From Echinarachnius parma (lineage: Eukaryota > Echinodermata > Echinoidea > Clypeasteroida > Echinarachniidae): a stretch of 64,000 nt of DNA. This document shows positions 1 to 21,937 of this stretch, piece by piece. A program made the translations under genes and the position numbers. How positions within the stretch are numbered: the first letter of the stretch is position 1; every line of letters begins with the position of its first letter. The notes under the pieces are model-generated. The model had not been told where the DNA came from. It saw nothing but the letters and a program-made list of their open reading frames with translations, and ran no database searches. The stretch lies in the NCBI GenBank assembly GCA_037951105.1, contig JBAMJV010007224.1, positions 1 through 64,000 on the forward strand, written 5' to 3'.

Positions 1-763
1 AGTTACATTCTAAACGTGGACAAGCAGTGCTTTCTCATTGTAATTCTAACCGCGGACATCCGCAGTTGGAGTGTGTCCGCGATTAGATGGTGTTTTGTCA
101 CATGTATGTCCCCGATTTGGGGGTGTTTACAAACACACACATACACACCATTTCTGCTTTGTCTGTGGAGAAAGGATCAAGATATGGACATTCCCCCTCT
201 ATGGGAAGAGAGCCTCTCAGCCCTGTTTACCCCCATGGTTTGCCCAGCCCTGGTTCGACCCTGGCTATGCCATTTGTCATTCTGTGTGTGCTGAAATTAT
301 AAGCATTTATGATTAGAACATTGTTTTACCCAACACACCATGCAGGATCATGATCACATGTAATGCAAACAACATAACATTTGCCCTGTACTTTGTGTAA
401 CACTGCAAATTTGACTACAATCATTGTATTTGCACTAAAAATATTAATTATCGCTATCGGAGGTTTCTTACAATCTATATCCAATTTCTAGATTTAAGGG
501 TACTACATGCCATTCAGCAGTTTTGCATGATGTTGCATATAGTTGATGTAAAGTTATAGAGTCAGAGTAAATGTTCAGTTTAATCAACAGTGAAATTGTG
601 TACATTTATCAATGCCAGAAAAACAAGATTTTTCACATTCTAGTGGCCCAAAACCTAAATTGGGTCGCTCTTAACAAAGAGAAACATTACAAAGTCTGTT
701 TATATTTATTTGCCCATTTGGGCTAGTGGAATTTATTATCAGTGAGTTTTGTTGACCCAAAGA

Positions 764-1130
<367 letters not shown>

Positions 1131-1168
1131 TAACCAGTTCCACATTTACTTTTTCTAATCACTTACAG

Positions 1169-9816
<8,648 letters not shown>

Positions 9817-12800
9817 GATTGAGCAACCTGGACTCCCTTACTGCCATTTTATGTACAGTGCCGACCACACATGGACAAACACAAAATGGGAATGGATTCT
9901 ATCATGGTTATATATATACATGACAGTGAGGAGATACAATGCAAACACATCTCAACTGGCGGACAAGAGAAGACAAGAGTAGTGACAATGCAGTGGTATT
10001 ATAATCTCTTCAGCAAGATTCAATTGGATGTTGCTACCCATCCCCTTCCCAATCTATAGTAGAATTAAGGACTCCCCCTCCCCAAACATTTTGAAAGCAA
10101 TTTGGTGAAAAAACAAATACGGGGTTCCTTTCTAAGGTTGTCCTACAATACTGGTTTAGAGATGACACTTTTTTAATTTTTGTCAGTTTGAAAACTATTG
10201 TCAATACTGTCAATTCAAACTGGTACAACTTGTTGCCATTTTCCCCCCCTTGATAGTAATCAAAAATTACAACAAAATATAATATATAGTTGATATTTAG
10301 GAGCAGATTTTGGTATCGGTTTAACTCTTTGTGAAAGAGTTGGTGTAGATTCTAAATCATTTAATGGTGCCAGAGTCACACTTATGAATTCCTAGGTACT
10401 AATAATATTATGTCAAATGGTGACAAGCTTCCTGATGGAATGAAACGGTTCATCTCGCCACTTTTCATGGAGATATCACTCATGTTTTGTTAACTAAGCC
10501 CATGGCTTATGGGAACCTGGTGGGCCCAGTATGGGGATTACAAAATCTAGTAGGAATGCGATACTTTTACCACTGTTCACCAAGTCACTACTATGGAAGA
10601 GATAAATTGCTATTTCAAGGACTAACATTGATGACCACCGTTTGAATATATGGATTATGGAAGAAGTGAACAAATATTTACCATATCTTGTGATGGTAAA
10701 GGTGGAAGGCATGTGTGTTTGATATATTTCACAAATGGTGTATTTGTACAATTTTATTAAATCATGGCTATGAAAGTTAAAAAAATACAAAAAAAGTATA
10801 TGAAATTTATAATGTTTATACTTGGAAACTAAAAATGAAGACATATTATTGTGCAACAATTATGTACCGATATATATTTGTAAATTTTCACTTAGAATCT
10901 TAACCTAGCTAGAAAAATACAACTATTTACGAGTGATAATCCTCTTTTTTTTTATGGAAGTCACTTTATTAAAAACTGTGAAGAACTAGTAGTCATGTGA
11001 ATATTGTGTTTGCATGTTAGAATTATAACGCAGTTTATGATTGTGTGAATCAGTTTAACTCGACTGGAATTTTGCCACGGTTGATTATAAATTTCTTTTT
11101 AACACAAACTACTCATTGCATTCCTTAATAAGAATAGCAGTATCTCTTTCAGATGAAACAAGCATTGGGTTGATTCAGGATTTTATTTTAAGTTAGAGGA
11201 ATTCGAGGGAAACTTTTTGGAGAATGTTTATTGCCAAACCAGCTACAAATTACAAGCTTGTGTGATAAAGGAATTTGTTAACATCCTTCATTAATTTTTT
11301 CTTTGATTGAAGAACACTATATTGGTAGAAATAATTGAATTAAAAATGTCCCTGTTTTGAACATTGGAAAATCGGTCTTAATTTGATGAATAACGATGGC
11401 AGCTTTGAATGAGAACGGATCGCTTCTCAACTCACTGGTCTTGGGATAATTGAATGTCAAAAAGAATTGTAAAACTGTATGTTCCATTGGATAATCATGT
11501 GTAGATAAGAGCCATTTTCTCTAACATTCGAGCATGTTTTATGTGAAATTTAAAACTGAAGAAAAACAAAAAGAGTTTTGAATTGATTTTCGTTTTTTAT
11601 TTGCAAAATACTGTACAGAATTGAAAGTTTTTCTTTGTCAAATTTGATTTATTTCTACGATAATTTAAGTGGTCTTTATTGGTTGAAGCTTTATGCAAAA
11701 GAAGGGATTTATGACAAAAAAAATGTATGGTACAGGAATATGTAGAAAGGCTATTTAGTTGTACAGTTTATACATGAAGTTATTGGTATGAAATATATAA
11801 ACATGTCACATTTTGTCTTTATTTTGTATACCTGTAGTGAGCAGAATTTATTTGTAAATGTTTACACTGTACATAAAACAATACGCTGATGGCAGCAAAT
11901 ATAAATGTTTACATTTTTCCTATTTTGTAAGGACAATTTCATTTCCTATCCTTTGTCCTTTTCTTTCCTTCTCTCTTCATCTTTTCTCTTCTCTTCTCTC
12001 GACACTTTGTTCTTTTGATAACAAGTGAAATATTTTGTGCTGTACTAGTGTGTCTGTGAGCATATAAAATCGTAGATTAACATTCAGAAACATACTGTCA
12101 TTTGAAACGCCAAGTCGCCAAGTATATATTCTTTTCGCCAAAAACGTGAATTCGGACATCCTGAATGCGATCAACCGGTCACAATGGGGAACTAATTCCA
12201 TAATGCATCGTCACAATTTTACATCTTTATTGGCATAAATAGTTACCAGTTTTGCATGGAAGTTTCACTTGGCTAACATTTTAGAAAACATAATCTTTAT
12301 TGACTAGCTATTGAGTAGACAACGTTGTGCATTGTGCAAGTTTGTACCGTGCTTGTGTTGGAAAAATTGGATGTGCAAAACAGTGATTTTGTTTTTATAA
12401 GTATATATATTGGTGATGATATTGTCCATTTTCAAATACAGTGCCATTCCAGTTACATAATGTAATTTTTCATACACCCCCTAAGACATTAATTTTATTT
12501 TAATTAATTTTATTTTATTAATTTTATTTTTTAGGATTTCATCTTGAAATTAGTAATCTTGTCCCAGATTTTTTGATAAACCATATTAAACGATCTATCG
12601 GTTCCATCCTATGTTGTAATATTAGTTGCAGTGCCGTGTAATCTATTCAGTTTGTCAGAAAACTTGATGACATCTATGACATAACATAATATATTATCAC
12701 CTGACTTAGTAAATACAGTACATGAGCTGCCATGTAATATTTTTGGATATAACATGGCAATTCAGATGATAAAACAGTTGTTAACTTTGCTGTCGGGAAA

Positions 12801-13990
12801 ATCATGGAATGTTCCCCTCAGGATTTTAAATGCTATTTCGTGAAGAAAATAAGTCCCTCGACTTCAACTCGGGACTTATTTACTCTTCCCTCAATAGCAT
12901 TTAAAATCCCTTAACAATAGTATAATATACAACCTACCAGTAAGAGGGTAAATGTAATGTTTATAGTCTTAAATTTAAATTAAGTGAGATGTTAGTCTAA
13001 AATAAAAATGTCAAGCATTGGCCCTCGATACACAGGAATTCCTTTTTCTTAGGATAGATGACAATGGGTCACGCTCTCCTAACGAAAACTTCCTTTGCAA
13101 ATCGATTCTTCATTCTGTCAGAAATTTATACCATAAAAAAGGGTTATAATCACCATTTGTGTTTATTCGATATCCTCCCAACCGTGATGAGCAGTATTGA
13201 TAGTCTTTGTGTTTAATATAAATGTGGTAAAATTGTTATAAAAGAGGTAAAATAATGACATATAGAATATGCATCTGCAAATAATAATCATGTTGTGTCT
13301 TGTCATAATAGGAAATATATATAAATGTATAAATATTATCTATAAATCAAACATGCTGCACAGGCTGTGTACATGTACAGTGATGTTGCATGGAGAATAG
13401 ATATTCCATTGAGTTTGACTTTTAGGATAAAACATGTAGATAACAGAAAGTATCTATCATAAACTTTTAGTAGGTAACTTTGCAGGTATTTTCATAGTTA
13501 AAAGAATCTAATCATGACATTCATGGCGAAAAATGAGACAAGTTTACAAAATGTACAGCGGAATGGTGAAGGTTAACTTGTGTAATTTCCCTTGAAATAT
13601 TTTTGTTATACAAAATTTTAAAAATCATGTTTGTAACTAATTATGTTGTGGGGAAATTATATACGATGATCAACCTCTTTATTGATCATTGGTCGGTGTA
13701 ACAGACTAACAGCCGTAATTGTGAATGGACAAAAGAAAAATACTTAACATATATTGTAGCTTCAGATTCACAATAAATGTACAGTACTTCACAAATAATC
13801 CTGGTATATAATTATTTTGTAGATGCTGGGTTGTTTGTGGATGTGAGTAAGTGTGTGTGTGTGTGTGTATGTATCATGTATGTATGTGATTTAAAACAAT
13901 TTTAAACATCATCATAAAGAACAAGAAGGTTATTTTGCTGGTCCAAGGTTTTATATACTTTGTTTTTAACCCCAATATAATGAGATTCTT
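9817..13990 (+). other. ERK 3' untranslated/downstream region, no gene seen
   Basis: This is AT-rich sequence after the tentative ERK stop, with many AATAAA-like hexamers and a (GT)n tract near 13853-13868. No exon of a known family was recognised on either strand. A long 3' untranslated region would be usual for ERK genes, but its end cannot be fixed from sequence alone. Confidence 0.4.
12821..12909. repeat. 89-base hairpin
   Basis: GGATTTTAAATGCTATT at 12821 pairs with AATAGCATTTAAAATCC ending at 12909, and the inner part pairs again (AATAAGTCCC with GGGACTTATT). It is probably a small MITE; no function is implied. Confidence 0.7.
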
Positions 13991-13996
13991 GATATA

Positions 13997-14309
13997 CAGT
14001 AAAACCTCATAAGCACCTTGGACCATAAACCTTGTTGTTTCAGGGCTTAACAATAATAAAATACAATATAGAAACTGGACCTGTGAAATTATCCTTCTAT
14101 ATCAGGTAGTCAAACCTGTATTAGTGGCCACCTGTCTATAGCAGCCAACCTGCCCATAGATAGTTGCCACCAAAAGTGATCCCCTGCAGAGAAAATCAGT
14201 GGAACCTGTCTATAGAGGTCACCAGTTTATAGTGGTCCTTGGGTGGTCACTATACACGGGTTTGACTGTACCTAGTTATAACAGCTCATTATTAAGAGGT
14301 TCCACTGTA
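13997..14309. mobile_element. Short GGAACCTC-end element interrupted by a second element
   Basis: The left end CAGTAAAACCTCATAAGC and the right end gaggttccactg are imperfect inverted repeats flanked by TA. Inside it, about 14105-14280, lies a second inverted repeat with ends GTCAAACCTGTATTAGTGGC and its complement ending in GGGTTTGAC. Fragments of that inner family appear at 29826-29870 and 35112-35150. This is one element nested in another. Confidence 0.55.
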
Positions 14310-14337
14310 ACAAGATGATTTCCATGGTCCCTAGGCC

Positions 14338-14939
14338 CCCAGGGGGGGCACTCATGTATAATGTAAGACGGGTATGTGCCGCTTAAAAGACCCCCTTTTT
14401 CACACTCAATCACAGCTCTAAAGATACCCGATTTTCAAAACTTTCCGCTCCATAGACCCTCGGAATGACTTGGCTAGGTAGTTGAGTAGCGACAATCCTT
14501 TATTCTTCTTCTAGTTTGGCTCCATAGACCCCCGGAATGACTTGGCTTTGTATTTTACTTTGAGTAGCGCCAAATCCATTATTCTTCTCCTAGTTCGGCT
14601 CCTTAGACCACAATTTGAGCCTTTTTGAGGGTTTCCGTAGGTATTTGGAATCTCCGAGTCTATGTATTTTGTAGTTTTAGTCTGCTCCTTAGACCCCTTA
14701 ACTCCCCTTTCAGGGATTTTGTAGCTCTAAAGACCCTATATTTTGTGCGTTTGAGGGATTTTGTAGCTCCAAAGACCCTATATTTTGTGCGTTTAAGGGA
14801 TTTTGTAGCTCCAAAGACCCTATATTTTGTGCTTGTAGTTAGCTCTTCAGACCCCCATTTCAGAGTTCCGTGCGGCACACCCCCGTCAAAAAATAATTTG
14901 AGTGCCCCCCCCCCCCCCCCCCCCCCCCGGGCCTAGGCC
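14338..14939. mobile_element. Element with G/C-run ends and internal 42-base tandem repeats
   Basis: The left edge GGGGGGGCACTCATG and the right edge GAGTGCCCCCCC are inverted repeats. Inside each is a second match (GACGGGTATGTGCCGC against GTGCGGCACACCCCCGTC). Three units starting GGGATTTTGTAGCTC at 14713, 14755 and 14797 have a 42-base period. Because 42 is divisible by three, the array is open in several frames without being a gene. Confidence 0.7.
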
Positions 14940-14961
14940 CTCATAATGTATAATCTGACAG

Positions 14962-15116
14962 ACCCGTTGCAGAAAGAGATACAATTAATTGCAAGTCAGA
15001 ACTGTCAGATCATGTGACTACATTCGCAAATCTGATTGGTTCAAATTCGTATATTGTTTTACTTGCATTTAGTTGTAACTTACAAGCGATTGCAATTCTT
15101 TCTGCAACGAGGCCCA
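14962..15116. mobile_element. MITE, CCGTTGCAGAAAGAG family (copy 1)
   Basis: It begins CCCGTTGCAGAAAGAG and ends CTTTCTGCAACGAGGCCC, with internal TTGCAA and CAATTGATTG-type palindromes. A second copy of the same length lies at 36517-36680. Confidence 0.8.
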
Positions 15117-15149
15117 GAAAACAGAGGAAAAATAATATAAATTCAATTC

Positions 15150-15250
15150 AACGTATTTTATTCAACTGTTATAGCCGAGAAGGCTAAGAGCTTGCACCAG
15201 CAAAATTACCTTGTTATAAGCAGGGTTTGTTTCAAATGAGGTTCCACTTG
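15150..15250. mobile_element. Right-end fragment of a GGAACCTC-end element
   Basis: The segment ends CAAATGAGGTTCCACTTG next to TA and contains CTTGTTATAAGCAGGG, matching the end structure of the element at 1571-2839. A matching left end is not obvious, so it is either truncated or separated by the nested insertions at 13997-15116. Confidence 0.45.
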
Positions 15251-16683
15251 TATTACATAATGTAGAGAAAGGGACACATATAAATTATCAATGTGGTTTT
15301 ATTCAAATATATTTATTTAAATGATTTCATAAAAACTATGAGTAAAATCAAAAATGTAATTCACTTTATACATAAAGAGAGATTTTAGTATAAAATAACA
15401 ATTTAGTCTAAAATCACTTCATACATCACACAGTTATTGCAACCACCGTAAGACCAATGAAGGTTCAATATCTTAGACAATCACCTTTATTATTTTACAA
15501 AAAGAATTGCAAATACGATTAGCTACAAATTGCTAAGCTACTAATATTATCCAAGCAGGGAACAAGGCCAACAGGGGCAAACAAACTATTGTTCTTCGTT
15601 CTGAAAAACCTGAATCTGGTGGCCCAAATGATGAAAAGTCCCGTCAATTAATTCTGGGAAGTAAAATTTGGCTTTAGTTAACCCCTTGCCTACGAGAACA
15701 TGGTGGGCTATGTAGGCTAACAGGTGAATTCAGAGGAAGACAAAACTACAGAACTGTCTAAGCCCCTTATCATCTTTGATTGCATTAATTTATATGTTAT
15801 TTATTACTGATATTCAACTGTTATTCATCTAGTCATGGGGATGGCTCTGCCCCCTCTGTGATTTTGGCATTTGCTCTGCAACACATAAAGATCAGGACTA
15901 TTTTTCTTGATATGTGTACAAAGCATATTGAAAAAACATAAAAACATACTCATGCAAACTTATGTGGGAGAACATGAGTTTTGTGGCTGTGATAAGGGGA
16001 GAGGGCATAAGTTACAATATCCCCCACCTCTAGCTTTAGATAGACCTGTCCTTTGAAAGTGTGTCCTTTAGGGGGCTTGAACATGCAATTCGTTTTCAAA
16101 GAGCAGATCCAAACTATAAACTCTCTTTATATTCCTTGTGGCCAAAAATCTGAAACTCAATTCCTTCACTACCACCGTGATACCACAAACACAAGAAAAC
16201 CATATAATGTTACAATCGTTTGAAACCTGCACTACCGTTCATCAAATTAACCTGTTCAGGACTCTAATACAAAGAATGTTTGCAATTCACTTCATAGGCT
16301 TGTTTAAATTAAACCCTTGTAAAATAATCATAAATTTATGGTGTACATTGTTGTTATTGGATATGTACACATGTAGGCCTATGAAGAAAAGTAATTATTT
16401 GTTTACATAGTGAAGTAGATCATTATGAATTAACGAGAATCAATCATTTATTTCCTTTTTTACAGGAATGAACTTTAATGATGCACTAGCAGGGTTTACA
16501 TTTTTTCATGAAAGTAAATTTATTAGATCTGTCAAAGGTGGTTCGGATTCGCGCCATCTTGCAAATGCCCTGTGCACTGTGCTTAATATACACTGGCTCA
16601 GTGTTATGCAGTACGTACAAACTAGCTTAGGTCAAAATGGCAACCTGCTGTGAAGTATCGCCACTCTTAACAACCCTGAAAAT
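15251..16683. other. Intergenic sequence between convergent ERK and WDR27
   Basis: This stretch is AT-rich, with no exon or structured repeat recognised. It lies between the 3' ends of two genes that face each other, so both untranslated regions probably extend into it. Confidence 0.4.
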
Positions 16684-16708
16684 AATGCTCTACTTATAAA
16701 GTAGAGCA
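16684..16708. repeat. Perfect short hairpin just after WDR27 stop
   Basis: ATGCTCTACTT pairs perfectly with AAGTAGAGCAT across a three-base loop. It lies about 70 bases beyond the WDR27 stop codon, so it would be in the 3' untranslated part of that transcript. A regulatory role is only speculation. Confidence 0.6.
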
Positions 16709-16779
16709 TATAAGGCACGTCAACAGTTCCGTCATAACACCCAAGTTTTCCAAAGTTAATGTCTTTGTTTGCACCGCAA

Positions 16780-19700
16780 TCATCTGTCACTGTACAGTCT
16801 GAGCTCCCCATTGAGAGTAGCCGTAACAAGCTCTGGGTAGAGAGGATGATACGAGACATCAGTGACAACATCTGTGTGTCCTGTAAACTTCCTGACGTAG
16901 GTTCCTCCTCTCAGGTCATAGACGTAGGCAGACCGGTCCTCTGCTCCTGTTGCAATGAACCTTCCACAGGGGCTGAAGCAGAGGCCACAGCGATGCGCCC
17001 TATTCAGGTGACCCTCAAGGTGCTTCACGCACTTCTGAGATCTCAGGTCCCAGACCTTGATGCCATGTGTGACAGCTGCTGTGGCAAAGAGGTCGTAGTT
17101 CCCGGAAGCATGGCTGGCATACATGGACCCCTGATTCTGGGCGATAGCATGGACCTGCCTCGAATGGACATCTGGAATGTGCGCAGCCGACTTCCCTACG
17201 TTCATGTCAAAGACTTCCACTGACTTATCAGAACCTGCACACATGACAATGTAGGAGTTGAAGGTGTTGATGGCAGACATGGCTGTTATGGACTGTGCTT
17301 TTGAAGGCTGGAAGTGTTTCACTAACTTGTAACGAGAGTTTGTCTGATATCTCTTGATATCATCCACTTTGGTGTCCAGATAATACTTGTACATGAACAA
17401 AGAGGAAGACAAGAGTAGCACAAAGCGATCAACATAGTAGAACTGTGCCCGATTGATCTCCTTTCCATACAGCACATTATCCTTGTCTTCAGAGCCAAAG
17501 TTATGATTCACATGGTCAAACGTCATGACAGGGTCTGCCATCCCCCTGGTCCACACCCTAGCTGTCTGATCACTGGAGGCTGTCAGGACCCACTGGTTGT
17601 CATGACTCCAGGAGACATCAGTCACTGCACCGTTATGACCTGAGAATGCTGTTCCTTTGCCTGTCAGGGGCATCTTGAAGAGCTGGGCTGATCGGTCAGC
17701 CATTGCACATGCCAACGTCTGTCCATCATCCGTGAATTTGATTGCATTTATCGGTGATCCTTGCTTGCTAACAGCAAGCTTGGTCTTCATATTCTGTGGA
17801 GGTTCTGAATCCATAGGGTACTCTTTCATCATCGACCTGATGCCAGCGGTAGTGGCTGCCACACTGGACTTGCTTTCCCTCTTCTTTCCCGATTCAGGTC
17901 TGGTGTTTGGTGAAAACATCTTTGTCCTTGCCGTCTGTGTGTAGCCTGATGACTTCACCTTTGACTTGAAGGTCAAAGGTTGATCCTTGATACCCTTTGA
18001 CGACTTCCCAGCAGCTACGGTAGTTTTCTTTTTTGTGGCTGCGGTGTTTGGCTTGCCTGTCTTTGGAGTGAGCTCAGAACGTAGTAGTGATTTTTCCAGT
18101 AGTGGAGTTTCTGAGATGACTGAAATCACTGCTTTAGCACTTCCACCATCAACTTGAGAGTTGTCTGTAGATTTATCCATATTTTGGGAAACTTTACCAT
18201 CCAAACCCTCTGATTCCCTGCTAGGCACTGGAGAATCAAGATTGCATTTTACATTTAGAATGTTCACTGCATTCTGGAAGTTACTCCCAACCACGCAAGT
18301 AACCTGTGATTTGTGTGAATCTGATGAGATAGAGTAGCCTCCAACAGCTCCGATCTCCTTGGTTTCTTCATCAAAGTGCTCCTCTGACCGAACAGGTTCC
18401 ATGAAATCCACATGCTGCTCAATGACTCTGCTAGCAGCATTGAGTTGAAGCAAAGCCCCCGGTGTACCTACAATGATTCGTGATGAGCGATCATTGAGCT
18501 CCTCTGCGATAGAACTCTCTGGCATGAGAAATGCTGGGACATTTTGATGCTTGTCCCTGTCCTTGGCACTTTCACTACGTTGTTGCAGCATCCCCTTAGG
18601 GTGAAAGTAAGCAAGACTGAGGATACTCTCACCATACTCAACCAGATTGCCATCTTCCTCATCCCCATCTGCTAAGAGCCTTTCTGCTCCCTCAGCGACT
18701 AAGTTGTGCCAGGACTGTTTGCTGCTGATTGTCTTTGGACCTTGTTCAGCATTTGCGACCGATTCTGCTTTGCTCCGCTCACGTTCTCTCAAGTTCCTTG
18801 CTACATCGATGTGATGCAGACATCTGAAGCCCTTACCCTCGGACAAGTCAAAGACCCTTAGCTGCCCATCAGTGGTCCCTAGAGCAACACTTTGGTTGAA
18901 AGGGTCAATGTCCAGGCACAGGAACGGAGAGGAAGACACAATGCTAGACTGATAGATCAGCGACTGGCTGGCAATATTCCAGACCTTGAAGGTCCTGTCT
19001 TCTGACGCACTGACCACTACGTCCGGGTCGTGAGGACAGAACTTGGCACACGTCACCAACGCTGTGTGACCCTCGAGTGTCGTGTCCACCCTCTCTTCTC
19101 TTGCATCCAGGATGAAGACATCGTTCTCGACACACACAGCTACGCTTCTGTCATCGGGATCGAAGCTGACGTACTCCGGCCTCTCGTAATTGGTTCCAAT
19201 GATTGTCCCTCGTATTTGATGACCTGTATTGTGCAGGAAAAGAAAAATTATGTGAAAATATGAATCTCAGCTGCAAGCTTATAGGGAGTAAATAAAGGAA
19301 GAAACATAAATTCCTTCTTTTAAACCAGTTTGAGCAATTTCCTGTAGAGACATTTGATTTTAAATCAACTTACAAATAAAGTTCAAATAAGTTACAGAGC
19401 CAATGTTTAAGATTATACCATCATAACTCCTTCTCCCCTCTTAGACTTAGATCTTTACCCAGAGTAGCCAAGTTCTATTTGAGCATTTCAGTGCACACCC
19501 AAAAATCAGTATTTTGATGAGGAAATCAGTATTTTTCCATGCGGCAAATATATGTTTGGAAACTTTATATTTTCTTCTAGTTTTATTCTAGTGCAAAACA
19601 TACACAATGAATGAGCATGCCACTTAATATGCATTGGTGCAGAGCTGCCAACCTCTAGCGAAAAACAAATAATACTGGCTATCCTAAAAAAAAAAAATAC

Positions 19701-21520
19701 CCTTTACAAGCTCGTTCATATAAAAGTTGGTTCTGTCAATCACACCAGCATTTTTATGAGTTTGTTTTATTTAATTACATATATTTCAAAGTATCTTTAG
19801 AAATAGTTTATAAGCTTTCAACATAAAAATGTTTGCCATTTTCGGACCGTTACTATTATTTTTTGTTTTTTCTGTATTTATTTCAAAGATTACAAATCGT
19901 ACTGCCATATTTACTTATAAAAATCGTACTAAATACACACCCTAGGGTCATTCTCATAGGCAGGCTGCAGTAAACAAATTTGTGAGACTGGCAAAAATCA
20001 TAAAATCATTTCTAGCTAAAATCTCACCAATTAATCAAACTTAACATAACAGGGGGTTAGAATTGAATATAATTTAAAACTTACATGAGCTTTCCAATGT
20101 CAGAAGCACTTTAAATTCCAGTTTTTAAATTATTTGATCTATGACTTGAAGCTCCAATCTGAGCTTGAGCTTTCTGACTGTGCAGCCCTCAATCACAGGT
20201 TTTAGAACAGTTGTTTACATGTTTAGGCTTGTCTGCCAGCCAGTATTATCAAAAGGCTGAAGGGATTATTTCAGAGATTAGTGTCTGAATGACCAAACTG
20301 ACAATGGGTTCTGCAAAGTACTCTGACTTGTACTATTTGCAGGGGTGCAGCATTTCAATAGGTGTCTGGACAAGACAATAGTCAATACATGTGGCTTTTG
20401 TATCGCATTCCAAAGTATATAACAATGAATATAGGTCAATTTGTGACTCTAAGGAATTCTTTACAACCAGCTTTGAACAGATTAACACAATGATTCAATG
20501 AAGGCATGCTATAATTGTTTGTTGAACAAAGGCCAAAGCAATTATGCAATTTATACAGACATACACAGCATCAAATTGATCAATAGTGTGAAAAACATCT
20601 ATTTTTAAGGCTAGGTAGACAGGGGATTTCCCCAGTGTTTACTTGGACAATGAAGGCAGCTGACTATCAGGCTTTTTTCAAGGCAATGGAGTAAGGGGTT
20701 AATGCAGCATGCTGTTAACCCCTTGTCTTGTATAGGGGTGCTAAATACAGACAATCCGTACTACTTGGCAGCTCTGTTTACCCCTTTATCCTCTCTCCTT
20801 TCTTTCCCACCGTTTCATCCTATTTGTTATACTACGTATTTCTTATCTCTCTATTATTTTGTAAGTACTGCTTTCTCTAAAACAGTATTATATCAGCCCA
20901 CAATTTTCTTTTCTCGATTCTATGCTTTCATGTTTGTTAGGTAAATTTTAAATAATGTATTTAGAATTTGATTGTAAACAAAACTACAAATCATATCAAT
21001 AAACTTCAGTAACATTTTATTATTATGAGTAGTTTTAATTCTCTCAAGTGCCGTCGGCCTCACAATTTAACATCATTTTTTGATCCCCACATTTTCCTCT
21101 GGTTTTAGAAATCATGTAATGTTAATTATTCATTGTTATTGCGTGAATTGTTTGAGTACTACGAGTAAGTAGTAGATGACTATTCATGTTTTGTTTTTTC
21201 CCATTATGATTAGCTATATAATTACCTGTATCATATGTTGCTCTTGCCTTCTCCACGTTCCAAACAATGATGTAGTCAGTCCCAGCCGTGCAGATGTGTG
21301 TTGTTGGTTGAGGAAGATTCCCGAATGAGATGGCGGACACTTGTGACTTGTGAGCAACCAACTCCAGCGGCTTGGAATTGATGTTCTGCAGACTCCAAAT
21401 CCCAATGGATGATTTGGTGAACGGCATGGATATATAGGTGCCATTGCATGCAATCTGTGTCTGCGAAACTGGATAGGGAGTTCGTATGGTAGAGCAGTGT
21501 GTTGCAGCCATCTCACTCAA
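16780..21520 (-). CDS. WDR27: WD repeat-containing protein 27 (WDR27)
   Basis: This is a WD40 beta-propeller protein of unknown molecular role. Coding exons on the minus strand are 21520-21226 and 19223-16780; the join is in phase and gives 912 residues (human protein about 830). Exon 1 encodes the first blade (IGIWSLQ, YIIVWNV). Exon 2 encodes several WD repeats ending in signatures such as DRTFKVWN, DQTARVWT and GIKVWDLRSQ, a long Ser/Lys-rich linker in the middle (residues about 300-540), and a C-terminal propeller. The landmark KDQPLTFKSKVKSSGY, the FSPCGRFIATGAEDR blade and the end ATLNGELRLY match WDR27 specifically. The start at 21520 is the first ATG; a second ATG three codons later is possible. 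Vertebrate WDR27 has many introns, so a single 2444-base coding exon is notable. It faces the reductase gene head to head. Confidence 0.93.
19224..21225 (-). other. Single intron of WDR27
   Basis: The donor gtaat (rc of 21221-21225) and the acceptor cag at 19224-19226 bound a 2.0 kb AT-rich intron. No exon, RNA gene or clear transposon was recognised in it. Confidence 0.7.
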
Positions 21521-21937
21521 ATGGTCTTAATCTATTTGCAAGAACAATCATAATTTATTACAGTCACTTGTAATCCAAAACATTTGTACACACGTAGGTA
21601 TATGAGTTGCATGTTGAATGTTCCCCTATTCATTTGCACTGGTTGTAATTGTCGTTAGGAACGCCTACGGAGTAAGCGCGCGCCGACGAAGATAGTCTAC
21701 TTACTAGCGCTAAGACTTAATGGCAGAAGTAATTTATCGAACTTACCTGTAGAAATTATATTGATTTTTCTATTTTAAAATATTATAAGTAAAATTAAAA
21801 GCATAAAATACACATGAGATAAAATATCGTATGATCTTATACGTTTTGGGAACACCAAATTTAGGTAGGACGTTCGTAGAAGAAATCCTGAACATATAAC
21901 AACAGCTTGACTCAAGACTAGATGAAAACAGCTGATA
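21521..21937. promoter_or_regulatory. Candidate bidirectional promoter between WDR27 and the diflavin reductase
   Basis: The two start codons point away from each other with 417 bases between them. The interval contains a GC-richer core near 21655-21715 (GTAAGCGCGCGCCGACG) in otherwise AT-rich sequence, as expected for a shared CpG-type promoter. No TATA box position can be defended. Confidence 0.5.

Noticed and set aside
14625-14936. Open frame with repeated RDFVAPKTLYFV on plus strand and counterpart on minus
   Set aside because: The 42-base tandem period keeps frames open; it lies wholly inside a TIR element with no protein family match.
16759-17223. 154-codon open frame on plus strand
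   Set aside because: It is the antisense of the WDR27 C-terminal propeller.
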